This document shows positions 1 through 9,097 of a DNA stretch of 64,000 nucleotides, one piece after another (the stretch's first letter is position 1; each line of letters starts with the position of its first letter). The position numbers were made by a program, and so were the translations under genes. Where the stretch lies: assembly GCF_014897315.1 (NCBI RefSeq), contig NZ_JABUYL010000008.1, positions 1-64,000 of the forward strand, read 5' to 3'. The notes below the pieces were generated by a model. The model ran no database searches. It saw nothing but the letters and a program-made list of their open reading frames with translations, and had not been told where the DNA came from. The stretch comes from Proteus sp. FME41 (GTDB taxonomy: Bacteria > Pseudomonadota > Gammaproteobacteria > Enterobacterales > Enterobacteriaceae).

Positions 1-56
1 CCGATAGTACCAACGTTAACGTGCGGTTTTGAACGTTCAAATTTTTCTTTAGACAC
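1..56 (-). CDS. tuf: Elongation factor Tu, N-terminal fragment (runs off the window)
   Basis: The minus strand reads GTG then SKEKFERSKPHVNVGTIG, the start of EF-Tu, up to the window edge before the P-loop. EF-Tu is the GTPase that carries aminoacyl-tRNA to the ribosome. The start codon is GTG at 54-56, preceded by AAGGAAT, as is usual for tufA in enterics. It follows fusA by 67 bases on the same strand, the classical end of the str operon. Only 18 codons are present, but identity is clear from sequence and position. It could be either tuf copy by sequence; the context makes it the tufA position. Confidence 0.95.
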   Translation of the reverse strand, partial: MSKEKFERSKPHVNVGTI

Positions 57-74
57 GACTATATTCCTTAATAT

Positions 75-97
75 CGCTCCCTCTAGCAGAGGGAGCG
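75..97 (-). other. fusA-tuf intercistronic hairpin
   Basis: A perfect 9-bp inverted repeat (CGCTCCCTC / GAGGGAGCG, 5-base loop) lies between the fusA stop and the tuf start. There is no U-run after it, so it is more likely an mRNA-processing or stability hairpin than a terminator. Confidence 0.6.
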
Positions 98-123
98 TAA
101 ACTAAATTGAACTCGAAAGGATC

Positions 124-2238
124 TTATTTCGCTTTACGAGCTTCGATAATAGCCTGAGCGACGTTGCTAGGCGCTTCGTTGTACTTCAAGAACTCCATAG
201 AGTATGAAGCACGACCCTGAGTTTGTGAACGCAGGTCAGTTGCATAACCGAACATCTCAGCCAGTGGTACTTGAGCACGGATGATCTTACCGGTAGGCAG
301 ATCGTCCATACCTTCAACCATACCACGACGACGGTTTAAGTCACCGATAACGTCGCCCATGTAATCTTCTGGCGTTTCAATCTCAACTTTCATGACTGGC
401 TCAAGCAGAATTGGCTTAGCTTTCATGAAGCCGTCTTTAAATGCCATTGATGCGGCAATTTTAAACGCGATTTCTGAGGAGTCAACATCATGGTAAGAAC
501 CATAATGTAAACGAGCCTGAATATCCACAACAGGATAACCTGCTAATGGACCAGATTTCAGCTGTTCTTGAATACCTTTATCAACAGCTGGGATGAATTC
601 TTTAGGAATTACACCACCAACGATATCGTTGATAAATATATAGTTTTGCTCACCACCTGCTGGTAATGGAGACAGGTCAATAATGACATGACCATACTGA
701 CCACGACCACCAGATTGTTTTGCGTGCTTACCTTCGATATCAGTTACTGTATCACGAATAGTTTCACGGTAAGCAACCTGTGGTTTACCTACGTTCGCTT
801 CAACTTTAAATTCACGACGCATACGGTCAACTAACACGTCTAAGTGCAGTTCGCCCATACCAGCAATGATAGTTTGACCAGTTTCTTCGTCGCTTGATAC
901 GCGGAAAGATGGATCTTCCTGAGCCAGACGGTTCAGAGCGATACCCATTTTTTCTTGGTCAACTTTAGTCTTAGGTTCGATAGCAACAGAGATTACTGGC
1001 TCTGGGAATTCCATACGTTCTAAGATGATTGGTGCGTCAATTGCACACAAAGTATCACCTGTAGTCACGTCTTTCAGACCGATAGCAGCAGCGATGTCGC
1101 CCGCACGAACTTCTTTAATTTCTTCACGCTTGTTAGCATGCATCTGAACAATACGGCCAAAACGTTCTTTTCTGTCTTTAACCGGGTTCAGAACTGTGTC
1201 ACCAGAGTTTACAACACCTGAGTAGACACGGAAGAATGTTAAGTTACCAACAAATGGGTCAGTTGCGATTTTGAATGCCAGTGCAGAGAATGGCTCTTCG
1301 TCGCTTGAATGACGTTCTGCTGGGGTATCTTTACCATCTGGTAACATACCTTTAATTGCAGGTACATCTGTTGGTGCTGGCAGGTATTCAATTACCGCAT
1401 CCAGCATTGCCTGAACACCTTTGTTCTTAAATGCAGAACCACAGGTCACCAGGATAATTTCATTTTCTAGAACGCGTTTACGCAGTGCAAATTTAATTTC
1501 TGCTTCTGTCAGTTCTTCGCCGCCCAGATATTTGTCCATCAGCTCTTCTGATGCTTCAGCTGCTGATTCAACCAGGTTGTTGTGCCATTCTTCAGCTAAA
1601 TCTTGCAGATCTGCTGGAATGTCTTCGTATTCGAAAGTAACACCTTGGTCTTCTTCACTCCAACGGATTGCTTTCATTTTAACTAAATCAACAACACCGG
1701 TGAAATGCTCTTCAGCGCCTACTGGAATTTGCAGAGGAACTGGAGTTGCTGCCAGACGTGTTTTGATTTGTTCAACAACACGCAGGTAGTTTGCACCCAT
1801 ACGGTCCATTTTGTTAACGAACGCGATACGTGGTACATGATATTTGTTAGCCTGGCGCCATACTGTCTCTGACTGAGGCTGAACACCACCAACTGCACAG
1901 TAAACCATAACCGCGCCATCAAGAACACGCATAGAACGTTCTACTTCGATTGTGAAGTCAACGTGACCTGGGGTGTCGATGATGTTTACACGGTGAGGCT
2001 CAAACTGTTTGGCCATGCCAGACCAGAATGCAGTAGTTGCTGCGGATGTGATAGTAATACCACGTTCCTGCTCCTGCTCCATCCAGTCCATTGTTGCTGA
2101 ACCTTCGTGAGTTTCACCAATTTTATGGTTTACACCGGTATAAAACAGAATACGTTCACTTGTAGTGGTTTTACCGGCATCGATGTGCGCACTGATACCG
2201 ATATTACGGTAGCGTGCTATGGGGGTTTGACGAGCCAT
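124..2238 (-). CDS. fusA: Elongation factor G
   Basis: This 704-residue protein is the translocation GTPase EF-G, which acts with the ribosome in the cytoplasm. The G1 loop is at residues 17-25 (AHIDAGKTT), the RGITI switch at 59-63 and DTPGH at 88-92, followed by NKMD. Domains II to V follow to the usual enterobacterial length with no gap. It lies in the str operon: rpsL and rpsG are upstream and tuf downstream, on the same strand, with about 80 bases to rpsG. Nothing suggests a second EF-G type or a fusidic-acid paralogue; this is the housekeeping copy. Confidence 0.99.
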   Translation of the reverse strand: MARQTPIARYRNIGISAHIDAGKTTTSERILFYTGVNHKIGETHEGSATMDWMEQEQERGITITSAATTAFWSGMAKQFEPHRVNIIDTPGHVDFTIEVERSMRVLDGAVMVYCAVGGVQPQSETVWRQANKYHVPRIAFVNKMDRMGANYLRVVEQIKTRLAATPVPLQIPVGAEEHFTGVVDLVKMKAIRWSEEDQGVTFEYEDIPADLQDLAEEWHNNLVESAAEASEELMDKYLGGEELTEAEIKFALRKRVLENEIILVTCGSAFKNKGVQAMLDAVIEYLPAPTDVPAIKGMLPDGKDTPAERHSSDEEPFSALAFKIATDPFVGNLTFFRVYSGVVNSGDTVLNPVKDRKERFGRIVQMHANKREEIKEVRAGDIAAAIGLKDVTTGDTLCAIDAPIILERMEFPEPVISVAIEPKTKVDQEKMGIALNRLAQEDPSFRVSSDEETGQTIIAGMGELHLDVLVDRMRREFKVEANVGKPQVAYRETIRDTVTDIEGKHAKQSGGRGQYGHVIIDLSPLPAGGEQNYIFINDIVGGVIPKEFIPAVDKGIQEQLKSGPLAGYPVVDIQARLHYGSYHDVDSSEIAFKIAASMAFKDGFMKAKPILLEPVMKVEIETPEDYMGDVIGDLNRRRGMVEGMDDLPTGKIIRAQVPLAEMFGYATDLRSQTQGRASYSMEFLKYNEAPSNVAQAIIEARKAK

Positions 2239-2319
2239 TTTTTCCTCTCTCGTGGGCGTTCAATTCAGGTAAAGGACAGCATAGCTGTCCTGAAAAGAGT
2301 TGCGACAATACTTATTGGA

Positions 2320-2826
<507 letters not shown>

Positions 2827-2888
2827 TCAATGAGTTTATTTTGACATTAATAGTGAAAAAATGTTTGGCCTTACTTAACGGAGAACCA

Positions 2889-3263
<375 letters not shown>

Positions 3264-3345
3264 TTAAAAAAAGCTCCTGGTTTTTGCTTCGTAAACACGG
3301 ATTTGAACTCTGTCTTGTCAACAAGACAAAACATGAGGACGCAGA

Positions 3346-3374
3346 ATTTTATTGCTGACGGGCTCATGTGTCAA
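3346..3374 (-). promoter_or_regulatory. str operon promoter (sigma-70)
   Basis: On the minus strand TTGACA (3369-3374), a 17-base spacer and TAAAAT (3346-3351) precede rpsL by about 80 bases. The surrounding bases closely resemble what I recall of the E. coli rpsL promoter. A 7-bp hairpin (TGTCTTG/CAAGACA, 3311-3328) lies in the leader. Confidence 0.85.
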
Positions 3375-3390
3375 GAATTATACAGCAATT

Positions 3391-3684
3391 CTACGCTCCC
3401 CAGTGAATTTGTTGGGGATGTTTTACCGTTAAATCGACAAAATCATGATAATTGATGAGTTTAATATGATGAGATGCTTGATCTTTTAAGCCTCTTGCCA
3501 AAACATCATCAATTAATGCGTAAATAGAAATTTGCTGCTGAAGACAATATTTTAATAAGGGATTCTCTTCAAGAACTGCCAGTACACCATCTTGTATTAA
3601 CAAAACGTCATCTTGTTTTGTCAGCAAAGATAAAAAAGCCTCTAAATCACTTTGGTAAATAGAGACAGAATAAGTATACAACAT
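3391..3684 (-). CDS. tusB: Sulfur-relay protein TusB
   Basis: TusB is the small non-catalytic subunit of the TusBCD hexamer. That complex passes persulfide sulfur from TusA to TusE for 2-thiolation of the wobble uridine in tRNA Lys, Glu and Gln (the mnm5s2U pathway with MnmA). The 97-residue protein carries the family pattern DDVLLIQDGV near the N-terminus and a C-terminal FVDLTVKHPQQIHW block. It is the last gene of tusD-tusC-tusB, 31 bases after tusC. The str promoter begins just beyond its 3' end, as in E. coli. Confidence 0.95.
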   Translation of the reverse strand: MLYTYSVSIYQSDLEAFLSLLTKQDDVLLIQDGVLAVLEENPLLKYCLQQQISIYALIDDVLARGLKDQASHHIKLINYHDFVDLTVKHPQQIHWGA

Positions 3685-3715
3685 TACTGTTCATCCTTCC
3701 CGACTAACTCATGAA

Positions 3716-4084
3716 TTAAAAACGCAACACCACATCATATTCACTCAATTTTTGAGCAATATCTTGATGAGACATCACTTGAGCATCCAACACAAAAGAA
3801 GTTTGAGAGGATAATCCACGATGAGCCATGTCTGTCTGTGATATATAGACGTTTGTTACATCATACAAGGGCAAGACTTTAAAAGTCGCAGCATGATGGC
3901 GAGATAGCACACCTTCAGGCTGTTGATTTTCAATTAATTGAAACACCCCATCAGAGATAAAAAAAACACCAATATCTTCAGTTAATGCTGACGTTGCGAG
4001 CAATGCATCCAAACCTTCTCGCCCTGCACTATTGCCATGGGGTGCTTGCGTAAAAAGAAAGGCGACTGAATTCATTTTTTTCAT
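3716..4084 (-). CDS. tusC: Sulfur-relay protein TusC
   Basis: TusC is the second DsrF-like subunit of TusBCD, with the fold seen in [22 protein letters not shown] near the N-terminus. The frame is open further upstream, but ATG 4082-4084 overlaps the tusD stop (TAATG), which fits translational coupling and gives 122 residues. A second ATG nine bases downstream, at MNSVAFLF, is also possible. TusC lacks the catalytic cysteine, which is supplied by TusD. It is part of the tight yheO-tusD-tusC-tusB cluster. Confidence 0.93.
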   Translation of the reverse strand: MKKMNSVAFLFTQAPHGNSAGREGLDALLATSALTEDIGVFFISDGVFQLIENQQPEGVLSRHHAATFKVLPLYDVTNVYISQTDMAHRGLSSQTSFVLDAQVMSHQDIAQKLSEYDVVLRF

Positions 4085-4479
4085 TAAAATTGCACCACAC
4101 GAGAGCACGTCAACATAGCTTGAGCCAGTGTTCCCAACCCACTTAACTCAAATTCAGTTGCCATATTATGGCTATCCATTCCCTGCTCTTTTGCTTGTTG
4201 AGCATCAATTATTCCTCTACGCAACGCAGCCGCTACACACACTTGCAAAGGTATCTGATATTTTTTTGCCAGTGTGAGCCACGCTTTAGGAAGGTCAAAC
4301 TCATCACTTGCAGGTGAAACCCATTTGTTCGCATTCACCACACCTTCCCGATAGAAGAAAATTTGTGCAATTTGATGCCCCTTTTCAATAAGAGCATTGG
4401 CAAACAAATAGGCACTTGAAGCTTGTTCAGTTCCATAATGAGGCCCTGTTACCACCAAGCAATATGTCAAGGAACTCAT
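4084..4479 (-). CDS. tusD: Sulfurtransferase TusD
   Basis: TusD is the catalytic subunit of TusBCD. It takes a persulfide from TusA on a conserved cysteine and hands it to TusE in the tRNA 2-thiouridine pathway. Cys81, in [12 protein letters not shown], corresponds to the active Cys78 of E. coli TusD. The 131 residues match the family length. It overlaps tusC by one base and follows yheO by 9 bases, so the genes probably share a transcript. Nothing is missing from the cluster. Confidence 0.95.
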   Translation of the reverse strand: MSSLTYCLVVTGPHYGTEQASSAYLFANALIEKGHQIAQIFFYREGVVNANKWVSPASDEFDLPKAWLTLAKKYQIPLQVCVAAALRRGIIDAQQAKEQGMDSHNMATEFELSGLGTLAQAMLTCSRVVQF

Positions 4480-4488
4480 AATGTTGTT

Positions 4489-5193
4489 TTATTCTCCATT
4501 TTTAAACTGGCGAATATAGAGATACACAGTATGTTTTGAGATATTTAATCTATCAGCAACCTGATTGATAGCATCTTTAATATCAAAAATACCTTTCTCA
4601 TAGAGATTTAATACAACTTGTTTATTTTTCGCATTATTGGCAACTTCACGATCATTGTTTACTTCTTCAATCGTGAACTCCAATGTTTGCGCCACTAAAT
4701 CATCAACTGATGAGGCAAAGTTAACATCGGAAGCCACTTCATGCGTTTCTTCAGGTATAAAGGTTTTAATTATTTCTGAGAATGGAACATCAAGGTTCAT
4801 ATTGATGCACAACAAACCAATGACACGACGTTCACGATTACGGATCGCAATCGTGATTGATTTCATCAATGCACCACTTTTCGCTCTAGTAAAGTAAGCC
4901 TTTGAAAAACTTGAATCTTCATCTGTAATATCATGTAACATCTGTAATGCTAAATCGGTAATAGGAGAACCAATCTTACGACCAGTATGTTCTCCATTGG
5001 CGATTTTAACCGCTGAACATTTCAAATCTTCCAGAGAGTGCAATACGATTTCGCAATGGTTGCCAATGAGCATTGCCAAACCATCAACGGCAGCTTCATA
5101 GGACTTCAATATTTCGTGATCAGTTTGAGTAAAAGGTCGGCTATCTAGTTTTTCAAACTCGCTGCTGTCACCATTAAATAACGGGCTAGACAT
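4489..5193 (-). CDS. yheO: YheO-family transcriptional regulator (PAS-like plus helix-turn-helix)
   Basis: The 234-residue protein has an N-terminal YheO/PAS-like domain (about 25-140, including IGNHCEIVLHSLEDL) and a C-terminal helix-turn-helix (about 200-228, with DRLNISKHTVYLYIRQFK). It belongs to the YheO/DauR family, where DauR of Pseudomonas represses D-arginine catabolism; the ligand of the enteric protein is not established. It lies just upstream of tusD on the same strand. In E. coli fkpA is its other neighbour, but here an EamA exporter gene intervenes. Confidence 0.9.
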   Translation of the reverse strand: MSSPLFNGDSSEFEKLDSRPFTQTDHEILKSYEAAVDGLAMLIGNHCEIVLHSLEDLKCSAVKIANGEHTGRKIGSPITDLALQMLHDITDEDSSFSKAYFTRAKSGALMKSITIAIRNRERRVIGLLCINMNLDVPFSEIIKTFIPEETHEVASDVNFASSVDDLVAQTLEFTIEEVNNDREVANNAKNKQVVLNLYEKGIFDIKDAINQVADRLNISKHTVYLYIRQFKNGE

Positions 5194-5322
5194 TTGATTA
5201 TATAATCCTTAAAGGCTTTAATTATGATAATGACTTGAGGTTCTATTTTTTATAACGATTCGTCATTGCGGATCAATTCAATATTAAAAAAATTTAAATA
5301 TAAACACAAAATTAAGAACGAT

Positions 5323-5396
5323 TCTGACGTTAGATCGTCAGAGGATCTACGTCAAGTGACTTAGAATAAGAGCTTTGTGATAGGTCACAGCTTTTT
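5323..5396 (+). other. Two hairpins ending in a U-run: candidate small RNA or orphan terminator
   Basis: A perfect 7-bp stem (TCTGACG/CGTCAGA, 5323-5342) is followed by a second stem around TGTGA-TAGG-TCACA (5372-5391) and a T6 run. Read on the plus strand, this has the shape of a short RNA ending in an intrinsic terminator, yet no plus-strand gene precedes it. On the minus strand it would be the distal 5' region of yheO. No clear promoter was found. Confidence 0.3.
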
Positions 5397-5474
5397 TCAT
5401 TTTTCTTTATCTTTTTGTATCAATGTTCTCTTTATTTTTGAAAATTTCCCATTTAATGATGGAAGGGATAAAGA

Positions 5475-5503
5475 TTGACACTATTGAAGCGATTACCTAT
5501 ATT
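5475..5503 (+). promoter_or_regulatory. Strong sigma-70 promoter ahead of the leader ORF and EamA gene
   Basis: TTGACA (5475-5480), a 17-base spacer and TATATT (5498-5503) give 11 of 12 consensus positions with ideal spacing. The predicted start near 5510 lies about 30 bases before the small ORF at 5539 and about 320 before the exporter, so the exporter mRNA would have a long leader. Confidence 0.7.
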
Positions 5504-5538
5504 TCAAATAATTATTATTTTAACGAGCAATTAATTCT

Positions 5539-5697
5539 ATGAATATACTGATGATATGCCAATCTCAGCAAACTTCATCAATAATGGGATTAATTTCTGT
5601 TGCTTCTATACCTATTGAAATTCTCTCTTCACCACCTCCGCCAGTGAAAGTGATTGTCGTCAATACAACGGTTGTTGTTGCAACTCATGTTGCTTGA
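5539..5697 (+). CDS. Putative Pro/Val-rich leader peptide (52 aa)
   Basis: This small ORF has the composition of an attenuation or stalling peptide. Four proline codons in a row (SPPPPVKV) are followed by VIVVNTTVVVATHVA, with 11 valines in 52 residues. It lies between a near-consensus promoter and the EamA exporter gene 133 bases on. After its stop, two short inverted repeats cannot form together (5750-5755 with 5773-5778; 5766-5772 with 5796-5802), as expected of an attenuator, but both stems are weak. The ribosome binding site is poor, and internal ATGs at codons 5 and 16 are alternatives. The function is inference only; it may be chance. Confidence 0.4.
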   Translation: MNILMICQSQQTSSIMGLISVASIPIEILSSPPPPVKVIVVNTTVVVATHVA

Positions 5698-5830
5698 TTT
5701 GTTTACTTGGCTTAATAACGCTTAATCGCATACCTATAATTGCTTTTATTCATTGATATTTTATCAAATAGCCAATGATGACTAAAAATAAACACGCTAT
5801 TTTTATTACTTATTTTACAGGTACATCGTC

Positions 5831-6712
5831 ATGTATTTACGTCAATATTGGGCAAAATTTGGTCCAACGACACTATTCGTTTTATTGTGGAGTAGCGGTG
5901 CTATCTTTTCTCGTTGGGGATTAGATAATGGTAGTTCATTTGCTATCTTAACTTGGCGTTTTATTATTGCGTTAGTCTTTCTTTCTTTTTTATGTTTTCA
6001 ACGTCATCGTTTTTTACCACCGAAAGGAAGCCGTTTAAAAACTGCATGGGTTGGTTTACTGATTATTGGTGGTTATTCTATTTGTTATCTATTAGCACTC
6101 GCTAATAGCATCACACCAGGAATGTTAGCCACAATAATGGGGGTACAACCCATTATCACGTTATGGATCATTGAACGTCATTTTACTGCGACACGATTGT
6201 TAGGGCTTTTAATCGCTTTAGCTGGGTTAGTCTTAGTGGTTGCCCAAAGTTTATTTAATACTGCGCTTTCACTAACAGGAATGATCTATGCGTTAGTGGC
6301 CTTGTTTTGCATGAGTTTTGGGGCTATTTCACAGAAAAAGTTGCAATTAGCACCCATGGATGCCTTACCACTACAATATGTTGTCAGTCTTATATTGTGC
6401 TTATTATTTGTACCATTCCAGCCCTTTGAGGCTTCATTAGATTTTGGCTTTATTATTCCCGTGCTTTGGCTTGCGATTATTATTTCTGTTGTTGCTCAAT
6501 TGCTATTATACCGCTTACTCACAACCGGTAATCTAGTGAATGTCACTAGCTTATTTTATTTAGTCCCTGGTGTAACAGCACTAATGGACTACATCTTCTT
6601 AGGTAATAAGATGTCTTGGCTGAGTTTAGCTGGAATGGGAGCCATCATTGTAGGTTTACTGTTTGTTTTTAAAAAGCCCAAAGCTATTATTGTTGAAGAG
6701 ACCGTAGACTAA
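5831..6712 (+). CDS. EamA-family (DMT superfamily) inner-membrane exporter
   Basis: The 293-residue protein is almost wholly hydrophobic, with about ten membrane segments in two EamA repeats (about 10-140 and 150-282), the drug/metabolite transporter layout. The second repeat carries SLFYLVPGVTALMDYIFLG, typical of the family. Members export amino acids, metabolites or toxic analogues; the substrate cannot be read here. It is inserted between yheO and fkpA, which are neighbours in E. coli, so it is an accessory gene. The leader peptide and promoter upstream suggest regulated expression. A terminator follows. Confidence 0.88.
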   Translation: MYLRQYWAKFGPTTLFVLLWSSGAIFSRWGLDNGSSFAILTWRFIIALVFLSFLCFQRHRFLPPKGSRLKTAWVGLLIIGGYSICYLLALANSITPGMLATIMGVQPIITLWIIERHFTATRLLGLLIALAGLVLVVAQSLFNTALSLTGMIYALVALFCMSFGAISQKKLQLAPMDALPLQYVVSLILCLLFVPFQPFEASLDFGFIIPVLWLAIIISVVAQLLLYRLLTTGNLVNVTSLFYLVPGVTALMDYIFLGNKMSWLSLAGMGAIIVGLLFVFKKPKAIIVEETVD

Positions 6713-6751
6713 CGCTATGCGTTAATAAATGATGAGTTATACATTAGAAAT

Positions 6752-6783
6752 AAAAATGCTGACATTAATGTCAGCATTTTTTT
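6752..6783. terminator. Bidirectional terminator between the EamA gene and fkpA
   Basis: A perfect 20-base palindrome (TGCTGACATT/AATGTCAGCA) is flanked by A5 on the left and T7 on the right, serving both converging genes. Confidence 0.9.
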
Positions 6784-6806
6784 AGTGATATTGGGGGATA
6801 AGTGAA

Positions 6807-7556
6807 TTACTTATCGCTTTCAACACTCAGTAATTCAACTTCAAAGACTAATGTTGAGTTAGCTGGAATACCACTTGTAGCACGTTGTCCGTAGCCTAAT
6901 TCTGGTGGAATAACTAACTTGATTTTACCGCCTTCTTTGATGTATTTCATCCCTTCAGTCCAGCCTGGAATAACGCTTTTCAGGCTAATTGTCAGAGGTT
7001 CATTACGATCATAAGAACTGTCAAATTGTTTACCATCAATCAGCATGCCTTTATAGTTTACAGTAACACGATCAGCATCTGTTGGTGTTTTACCTTTACC
7101 TGGATTTTCAACTAAATACAGTAAACCTGATTTCGTTTTTACCACACCTTTTTCAGCGGCAAACTCTGTACGGAATTTATCACCCGCAGTTTTGTTCTCA
7201 GTCGCTTCTTTTTCCATTTTTGCTGTTGCAGCAGTACGGACTTGATCTTCAAAAGCCGCTAAGGTTAATTCAATTTCAGCGTCTGATAATTTTGATTTAC
7301 TATTAAATGCATCCTGAACACCGGCTAGCAGTTGTTTAGAATCTAAAGTAATACCAATATTTTTTTGCTCTTGTAATGCAGCTTCCATATAGCGACCCAT
7401 CGACGCGCCTAACGCATAGGCATTTTGCTCATTTTGAGTTTTAAATGCGCTATTTAATGTTGGCACTTTAGCCGCTTCTTCAGCCAATGCATGAGGTGCA
7501 CTGAATGCGAAGGCTAAACTGGTTGCCAGCAACGTCGTTTTTAATAAAGATTTCAT
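6807..7556 (-). CDS. fkpA: Periplasmic FKBP-type peptidyl-prolyl isomerase FkpA
   Basis: FkpA is a dimeric periplasmic chaperone and proline isomerase. A signal peptide (residues 1-25, ending APHALA) precedes a helical dimerisation domain (about 30-140) and a C-terminal FKBP domain (about 150-246). The FKBP core is seen as DRVTVNYKGMLIDGKQFDSS, VIPGWTEGMKYIKEGG and LVIPPELGYGQR. Its 249 residues are slightly fewer than E. coli FkpA. It is divergent from slyX, as in E. coli. No clear sigma-E promoter was visible upstream, although the E. coli gene belongs to that regulon. Confidence 0.96.
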   Translation of the reverse strand: MKSLLKTTLLATSLAFAFSAPHALAEEAAKVPTLNSAFKTQNEQNAYALGASMGRYMEAALQEQKNIGITLDSKQLLAGVQDAFNSKSKLSDAEIELTLAAFEDQVRTAATAKMEKEATENKTAGDKFRTEFAAEKGVVKTKSGLLYLVENPGKGKTPTDADRVTVNYKGMLIDGKQFDSSYDRNEPLTISLKSVIPGWTEGMKYIKEGGKIKLVIPPELGYGQRATSGIPANSTLVFEVELLSVESDK

Positions 7557-7890
7557 CCCATTCTCCAGTATATGTTAGTGAGTCGCTGCGTTTTGTAAAC
7601 GATCATCATAGATCTTCACTAAAACGTTTTGCACCACTTCTTGCTGTCGTTGCGGTATAGATCTCATCTGCGGGTAGCAATTTTATATGAATTTAAAAAA
7701 TTTGCCGACACCCTTAACAGTTAATGTTAGGATTTTTGTCAGCACAGAGTGTTATCACATTAACAAAATAGTCTTTTATCTCAAACCAGATTTATGTCTT
7801 CCTGTGTATATATCAGTAAATAAGATTAAATTTCGCGAGTTTGTGAGTCACATCCATCGTAATAAGACAGTTTAAAGGAGGGAAAATACA
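7557..7890. other. fkpA-slyX divergent intergenic region
   Basis: These 334 bases hold the promoters of two divergent genes. A 62-codon plus-strand frame (7687-7875) has no family resemblance and was rejected. The slyX ribosome binding site AAAGGAGGG is at 7875-7883. Confidence 0.5.
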
Positions 7891-8109
7891 ATGGATATTA
7901 AGGAAATAGAGCAATTGCTCATTCAATTAGAAAGCAAAGTTGCTTTTCAAGATGCGACTATTGATGAGTTAAATCAGGTAGTCACACAGCAACAAATTGA
8001 AATTAGCCGCTTTAAAGAAGCATTAAAGATTGTCACTGAGCGTCTAAAAACCTCACAATCTTCAATACTTGCAAGGCCTGAGGATGAAACACCACCTCCT
8101 CACTATTAA
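7891..8109 (+). CDS. slyX: SlyX family protein
   Basis: This is a 72-residue coiled-coil protein conserved beside slyD in enterobacteria. Heptad-like leucines run through residues 1-55 (IEQLLIQLESKVAFQDATID), and the protein ends in the family's typical proline-rich tail PPPHY. A strong ribosome binding site (AAAGGAGGG) precedes the ATG. Its biochemical role is unknown; the name comes from its location next to slyD, not from phage lysis activity. It converges with slyD on a shared terminator. Confidence 0.93.
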   Translation: MDIKEIEQLLIQLESKVAFQDATIDELNQVVTQQQIEISRFKEALKIVTERLKTSQSSILARPEDETPPPHY

Positions 8110-8145
8110 GTGATGATTTGATATTGATTGAAATCAGAAAAACAA

Positions 8146-8171
8146 AAAAGGAGCGCTAAAACGCTCCTTTT
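8146..8171. terminator. Bidirectional slyX/slyD terminator
   Basis: A 10-bp stem (AAAAGGAGCG/CGCTCCTTTT) with a 6-base loop and T-runs on both strands lies between the converging slyX and slyD. Confidence 0.9.
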
Positions 8172-8188
8172 GATCTTTTAAAGAAAGA

Positions 8189-8800
8189 TTAGTGCTGGCA
8201 ACCACAACCGCCATGACCTTCGCCGCCACAACATCCGCCTTCTTCACCGTGAGAATGGCCATGACCATGACCACCGCCACAGCATCCACCTTCTTCACCG
8301 TGACCGTGACCACCGCAGCATTCATGCTCTTCTTCTTCACCGTGCACGTGACCGTGTGCTAATTCTTCTTCAGTCGCTTCACGAATGGCAACAATCTCAA
8401 CATGAAACTTCAGATTTTGACCTGCTAACATGTGGTTACCATCAACGATAACTTCATCACCTTCAATACCTGTAATTTCTACAGGTACTGGGCCTTGATC
8501 AGTATCAGCAAGGAAACGCATGCCGACTTCTAACTCATCAACGCCAACAAAAACATCTTTTGGGACGCGTTGAACTAAGTTTTCGTCATATTCGCCATAA
8601 GCATCATCAGAAGCAACTTCTACGTCGAATTTCTCACCGACTTCGCGACCTGTTAATGCATTTTCTAAACCACTGATTAAAGAACCACGGCCATGCAGAT
8701 AGTCTAACGGTGCGCTCACCGTGGACTCATCAACTAAAACACCGTCTTCTGATCTTACTTGATAAGCCAGACTAACTACCAAGTCGTTTGCTACTTTCAT
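8189..8800 (-). CDS. slyD: FKBP-type prolyl isomerase and metallochaperone SlyD
   Basis: SlyD is a cytoplasmic FKBP with an inserted-flap chaperone domain that also delivers nickel for hydrogenase, and in Proteus plausibly for urease. Residues 1-70 and 130-150 form the FKBP fold (YQVRSEDGVLVDES, LDYLHGRGSLISGLENAL), with the flap between. From about residue 155 the tail is extremely rich in His, Cys and Gly, with repeated CCGG and GHGH units, a metal-binding tail as in E. coli. It has 203 residues, near the E. coli length. It lies next to yheV and kefB in the usual order. Confidence 0.96.
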   Translation of the reverse strand: MKVANDLVVSLAYQVRSEDGVLVDESTVSAPLDYLHGRGSLISGLENALTGREVGEKFDVEVASDDAYGEYDENLVQRVPKDVFVGVDELEVGMRFLADTDQGPVPVEITGIEGDEVIVDGNHMLAGQNLKFHVEIVAIREATEEELAHGHVHGEEEEHECCGGHGHGEEGGCCGGGHGHGHSHGEEGGCCGGEGHGGCGCQH

Positions 8801-8889
8801 GACATCTCCTACATACCCGTGGGCAAAATTTTCCCGATTGTAACGAAAAATAAATCTTCTGTATCGGGTTATATCAAAAAAACCTACAA

Positions 8890-9093
8890 TTATTGTGGTG
8901 TAAAGATCCCTATGACCTGTTCATTTTCACGGACAAGCGAAGTAACCGCCCCCTCTGTTTGCCGTTGTTGATGGCCACATTGAGCACATTCCACAATATC
9001 AACTTTATCTTCACGCCACATTTTGAGTGTGTCTTGAGCTTGACAGTGTGGACACACTGCGCCTGCGATAAAGCGTTTACGGGTTGCAGACAT
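8890..9093 (-). CDS. yheV: YheV family zinc-ribbon protein
   Basis: This is a 67-residue protein with two CxxC pairs (CPHC and CAQC, the latter followed by GHQ), which probably bind zinc. The start is set at ATG 9091-9093 (MSATRKRFIAGAVCPHC), matching the E. coli protein; the frame extends 20 codons further up into kefB but without support. It begins 4 bases after the kefB stop, and its ribosome binding site (AGGAGAAC) lies within the kefB end, so the two are co-transcribed. Its function is unknown. Confidence 0.92.
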   Translation of the reverse strand: MSATRKRFIAGAVCPHCQAQDTLKMWREDKVDIVECAQCGHQQRQTEGAVTSLVRENEQVIGIFTPQ

Positions 9094-9097
9094 GGGG

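Noticed and set aside
1421-1789. 122-codon frame antisense to fusA
   Set aside because: Shadow of strongly biased fusA codons; no start signal or homology.
7687-7875. 62-codon plus-strand frame upstream of slyX
   Set aside because: No ribosome binding site, no family pattern, and it fills a divergent promoter region; best read as chance.
8134-8340. Val/Lys-rich frame at the end of slyD
   Set aside because: It is a shifted reading of the His/Cys/Gly-rich slyD tail, whose repetitive codons leave other frames open.
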